Made by a program: the position numbers and the translations under genes
Assembly (NCBI GenBank): GCA_910584185.1
Contig: CAJTYC010000094.1
Location: 1 to 7,797 of the forward strand
DNA from: an uncultured Muribaculaceae bacterium
Lineage (GTDB): Bacteria > Bacteroidota > Bacteroidia > Bacteroidales > Muribaculaceae
Direction: 5' to 3'
Length of the DNA: 7,797 bases
Notes under the pieces: model-generated
The model's input: only the letters and a program-made list of their open reading frames with translations
What the model was told of the DNA's origin: nothing
Database searches by the model: none
In this document: positions 5,690 through 7,797 of the stretch, in pieces
How positions within the stretch are numbered: position 1 is the first letter of the stretch
Layout of the letters: the number at the start of each line of letters is the position of its first letter

Positions 5690-6784
5690 TTTGAGCTTCT
5701 CGGCGTTCTCCGCCACAATCAGTCGGTCGATGCACTCCTGTATGTCGCCATCCATGAAGGCCGCCAAGTTGTATACGGTGTAGTTGATGCGGTGGTCGGT
5801 AATGCGCCCTTGCGGATAGTTGTAGGTGCGAATCTTGGCTGAGCGGTCGCCGGTGCTTACCATCGTCTTGCGCCGCGATGCTATGTCGTCCATATATTTC
5901 TGGTGTTCCTTATCATATATGAACGTGCGCAAGCGCGCTAGGGCGCGTTCTTTGTTCTTTGGCTGGTCGCGTGTCTCCGTACATTCTATCAGAATCTCCT
6001 CCACCTGGCCGGTGTTGGGGTTCTTCCAGTTGTAGCGCAGACGTACTCCGGACTCCACCTTGTTGACGTTCTGACCGCCGGCACCGCCCGAACGGAATGT
6101 GTCCCATTTTATCTCGCCTTCATGTATCTCCACATCAAACTCCTCTGCCTCGGGAAGCACAGCCACCGTTGCCGCAGAAGTGTGGACACGCCCTTGCGTC
6201 TCGGTGGCGGGCACGCGCTGCACGCGGTGCACACCGCTCTCATATTTCATCGTGCCATACACACCATCGCCTGTGAGCGTGCATACTATCTCCTTGTAGC
6301 CCCCGGATGCCCCTTCCGACACCGACGACACGGCCAGCTGCCAACCCTTGCTCTCGGCATATTTCTGATACATTCGGAAAAGGTCACCGGCAAACAGTGC
6401 AGCCTCGTCGCCTCCTGTGCCACCACGTATCTCAAGCACCGCGTTCTTTGAGTCGTCAGGGTCTGCCGGAATAAGCAGGAGCTTTATTTTCTCCTCCAGT
6501 TCAGGTATTCGGCGTGTGCACGACTCTATCTCATCGCGTGCCAATGCACGTAAATCCTCATCTTCCTCACTGCTCAGCAGCTCTTTCGACTCCTCAAGAC
6601 TGCGCAATGATTGCTCATATTCTTTCTTCACGTTGAGTATCTCCTCAAGGTCGTGATATTCCTTTGTGAGCCTTACGTATCTCGGCTGGTCAGCTATCAC
6701 AGCCGGGTCGGTAATCAGTGTTGAAACCTCCTCAAACCGCCCGTCAAGCCCCTCAAGACGGCTCAATAACATGTTTTCTGACAT
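5675..6784 (-). CDS. prfA: peptide chain release factor 1
   Basis: Class I release factor that reads UAA and UAG in the ribosomal A site and triggers hydrolysis of peptidyl-tRNA. The product is 369 residues, normal for RF1 (about 360). It has a coiled-coil-rich N-terminal domain (about 1-105), then GGTGGDEA (121-128), the codon-reading tripeptide PAT (192-194) within VQRVPATETQGRVHTS, which marks it as RF1 and not RF2, and the catalytic GGQ (236-238) within RSGGAGGQNVNKVES. The C-terminal domain contains the GDRSAKIRTYNYPQGRITDHR stretch typical of the family. It stands alone, divergent from rpsP. The stop codon lies within the first of three 16-bp tandem repeats, and a strong terminator follows at 5518-5554. 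Confidence 0.97.
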   Translation of the reverse strand: MSENMLLSRLEGLDGRFEEVSTLITDPAVIADQPRYVRLTKEYHDLEEILNVKKEYEQSLRSLEESKELLSSEEDEDLRALARDEIESCTRRIPELEEKIKLLLIPADPDDSKNAVLEIRGGTGGDEAALFAGDLFRMYQKYAESKGWQLAVSSVSEGASGGYKEIVCTLTGDGVYGTMKYESGVHRVQRVPATETQGRVHTSAATVAVLPEAEEFDVEIHEGEIKWDTFRSGGAGGQNVNKVESGVRLRYNWKNPNTGQVEEILIECTETRDQPKNKERALARLRTFIYDKEHQKYMDDIASRRKTMVSTGDRSAKIRTYNYPQGRITDHRINYTVYNLAAFMDGDIQECIDRLIVAENAEKLKEAEL

Positions 6785-6803
6785 AGATTATTCAAATTTT
6801 CTG

Positions 6804-6811
6804 CAAAATTA
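6804..6811 (-). promoter_or_regulatory. -7 element of the prfA promoter
   Basis: Minus strand TAATTTTG followed by CAG, the same box found ahead of the exbB-like gene and pgk, 20 bases upstream of the prfA ATG. Transcription would start only about 15 nt before the start codon. No matching TTTG was found at the usual distance. Confidence 0.4.
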
Positions 6812-6831
6812 CAAAAATATTGTGAAAAAAC

Positions 6832-6862
6832 TTTGCGCGTTGGCAATTTTAAACTAACTTTG
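6832..6862 (+). promoter_or_regulatory. promoter of rpsP
   Basis: TTTG (6832-6835), a 19-base spacer, then TAACTTTG (6855-6862): an essentially perfect Bacteroidetes -33/-7 promoter. The start would be near 6869, giving a leader of about 60 nt. A 7-bp hairpin, GAAATGC (6868-6874) with GCATTTC (6884-6890), would lie at the very 5' end of the mRNA. Confidence 0.75.
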
Positions 6863-6927
6863 CAGCCGAAATGCGCATGCCGTGCATTTCATATGTTTCA
6901 TTTAAATTCAATAAAACCGGCAAGTTT

Positions 6928-7479
6928 ATGGCAACAAAGATTAGATTACAGCGTCATGGCCGCAAGGGCTACGCTTTTTATCCTATTGTAGTAGCCGATA
7001 GCAGGGCACCACGTGATGGTAGATTTATTGAGAGGATAGGTTCTTATAATCCGAACACTAATCCTGCTACAATAAGTTTAGACTTCGACCGTGCTTTGTA
7101 TTGGGTGGAAACTGGCGCTCAGCCTACCGACACTGTTCGTTCAATCCTCTCCAAAGAGGGTGTGATGCTCATGAAGCATCTCCGCGGCGGTGTGAAGAAG
7201 GGTGCGTTCACCGAAGAGGAGGCTAAGCGTCGTTTCGATGCTTGGATGGCCGACCGCACCAAGGCTGTCGATGCTACCAAGGCTAAGTTGGCTTCTGAGG
7301 CAGCTTCTGCTGCTAAGGCTCGCTTTGACGCTGAGGTGGAGAAGAACCGCGCCAAGGGTGAAGAAGTGGCTAAGAAGAAAGCTGAATTGCTCGCTGCCGA
7401 AGAGGCTGCTGCCAAGGCTGCTCTCGAGGCTGAAAGCGCAGCTGCTGACGCTGAGGTGGCTGAAGCTGCTGCTGAGTAA
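6928..7479 (+). CDS. rpsP: 30S ribosomal protein S16 with a long C-terminal extension
   Basis: Component of the small ribosomal subunit that binds 16S rRNA and aids 30S assembly. The start MATKIRLQRHGRKGYAFYPI and the segment VVADSRAPRDGRFIERIGSYNP are diagnostic of S16. The conserved core covers about residues 1-90. The full product is 183 residues against 82 in E. coli. The remainder (about 95-183) is charged, helix-forming and ends in an Ala/Glu/Lys-rich tail; such tails are known from Bacteroidetes S16 proteins. ATG at 6928 is chosen because it begins the conserved MATKI; the in-frame ATG at 6871 lies almost at the predicted transcription start and would add a 19-residue non-conserved lead. 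In this window the gene is single, without rimM or trmD nearby. Confidence 0.97.
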   Translation: MATKIRLQRHGRKGYAFYPIVVADSRAPRDGRFIERIGSYNPNTNPATISLDFDRALYWVETGAQPTDTVRSILSKEGVMLMKHLRGGVKKGAFTEEEAKRRFDAWMADRTKAVDATKAKLASEAASAAKARFDAEVEKNRAKGEEVAKKKAELLAAEEAAAKAALEAESAAADAEVAEAAAE

Positions 7480-7493
7480 TCTCAGACTTCATC

Positions 7494-7545
7494 AAAAAAA
7501 TAAATCCGGATGCCCGAAAGGACACCCGGATTTATTCTTTCTTGT
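7494..7545. terminator. bidirectional terminator after rpsP
   Basis: AATAAATCCGG (7499-7509) pairs perfectly with CCGGATTTATT (7526-7536). The inner part can continue as TGCCC / GGACA (one mismatch) around a GAAA tetraloop. On the plus strand CTTTCTTG follows; on the minus strand a run of T (7494-7500 read in reverse) follows. It can stop rpsP transcripts and any read-through from the tRNA gene. Confidence 0.85.
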
Positions 7546-7550
7546 GCAAA

Positions 7551-7630
7551 GCAAAAATACGTTCCAACACGGCCGCATAAGTGTAGCGCGGCAAAAATAT
7601 GTTCCGGCGAAGCCGGATATGTGTCGTGAA
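7551..7630. repeat. diverged pair of 40-bp tandem repeats with small hairpins
   Basis: GCAAAAATACGTTCC (7551-7565) recurs as GCAAAAATATGTTCC (7591-7605) exactly 40 bases later with one mismatch. The other 25 positions of each unit match at about 14 sites. The second unit holds a TCCGGC-GAA-GCCGGA hairpin (7603-7617), followed by GTCG/CGAC (7623-7635). No ORF is credible here; the stretch lies between two terminators. Confidence 0.55.
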
Positions 7631-7677
7631 GCGACCATGTCTTTAATAGATGCAAGTAATACAATGTCTTTGGATAT

Positions 7678-7710
7678 AAAAAAGAGAGACAATCAGTAAA
7701 GATTGTCTCT
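7678..7710 (-). terminator. intrinsic terminator of the tRNA-Met gene
   Basis: A perfect 10-bp stem, AGAGACAATC (7685-7694) with GATTGTCTCT (7701-7710), has a 6-nt loop and is followed on the minus strand by C and six T. It lies 7 bases past the 3' end of the tRNA. Confidence 0.9.
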
Positions 7711-7717
7711 AAAGCAG

Positions 7718-7791
7718 TAGCGGGATCGAGAATTGAACTCGAGACCTCCGGGTTATGAATCCGACGCTCTAACCAACTGAGCTATCCCGCC
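7718..7791 (-). tRNA. tRNA-Met (anticodon CAU), elongator type
   Basis: A 74-nt cloverleaf read on the minus strand: acceptor GGCGGGA / TCCCGCT, D-arm GCTC-AGTTGGTTA-GAGC, anticodon loop TTCATAA with CAT at 7755-7757, variable loop AGGTC, T-arm TCGAG-TTCAATT-CTCGA, discriminator A73. No CCA is encoded, as is usual in Bacteroidetes. Pair 1-72 is a G-U wobble, unlike the unpaired C1-A72 of E. coli initiator tRNA, and the anticodon stem lacks the three initiator G-C pairs at the loop end, so an elongator is favoured. The base of the anticodon loop is an A31-C39 mismatch. An isoleucine tRNA with lysidine-modified CAU cannot be fully excluded by eye. Confidence 0.92.
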
Positions 7792-7797
7792 ATTTCC

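Noticed and set aside
5574..5842. Plus-strand ORFs across the prfA 3' end
   Set aside because: They overlap the prfA coding sequence antisense and the tandem repeats, and differ only by frame; no independent support.
6871..6927. Upstream in-frame ATG that would extend S16 by 19 residues
   Set aside because: It lies almost at the predicted transcription start, and S16 proteins begin at the MATKI-like motif.

Overview
The window looks like chromosomal DNA of a Bacteroidales bacterium, perhaps Muribaculaceae- or Prevotella-like (the family is a guess). Support comes from several promoters of the Bacteroidetes TTTG / TAnnTTTG type, no recognisable Shine-Dalgarno sequences ahead of most starts, a tRNA gene without an encoded CCA, an S16 protein with the long Ala/Lys/Glu tail seen in this phylum, and a kinase-RapZ(C) fusion gene of a kind I associate with Bacteroidetes. 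I see no phage genes, transposase or CRISPR array.

Layout, left to right. (1) 1-817, minus strand: the N-terminal 272 residues of a MotA/TolQ/ExbB proton channel, cut by the window edge, with a leader of about 215 nt and its own promoter near 1039-1069. (2) 1271-2524, minus: pgk, phosphoglycerate kinase, with a terminator at 1201-1234 and a hairpin-containing leader. (3) 2831-4306 and 4488-5261, plus: an aminoglycoside-phosphotransferase-type sugar kinase (AmgK-like) fused to a RapZ C-terminal domain, then a MurU-like sugar-1-phosphate nucleotidyltransferase. They are separated by a 158-bp inverted-repeat element built from TTTGAAG heptamers. (4) 5271-5450, minus: a 59-residue two-helix membrane protein. 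(5) 5675-6784, minus: prfA, release factor 1, with a strong terminator at 5518-5554. (6) 6928-7479, plus: rpsP, ribosomal protein S16, with a near-consensus promoter. (7) 7718-7791, minus: an elongator-type tRNA-Met(CAU), facing rpsP, with a palindrome-rich 240-bp spacer between them.

The most interesting part is 2.7-5.5 kb. The kinase and nucleotidyltransferase resemble the AmgK/MurU pair of peptidoglycan recycling, which turns MurNAc (or GlcNAc) into the 1-phosphate and then the UDP-sugar. Here the kinase carries the domain that senses glucosamine-6-phosphate in E. coli RapZ, which suggests a salvage enzyme that reads amino-sugar status through its own fused domain. Just downstream, the terminator of the convergent small-protein gene appears to lie inside the last 100 bases of the nucleotidyltransferase coding sequence, as a perfect 17-bp inverted repeat followed by a U-tract only on the minus strand. 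The remaining genes are ordinary housekeeping genes.
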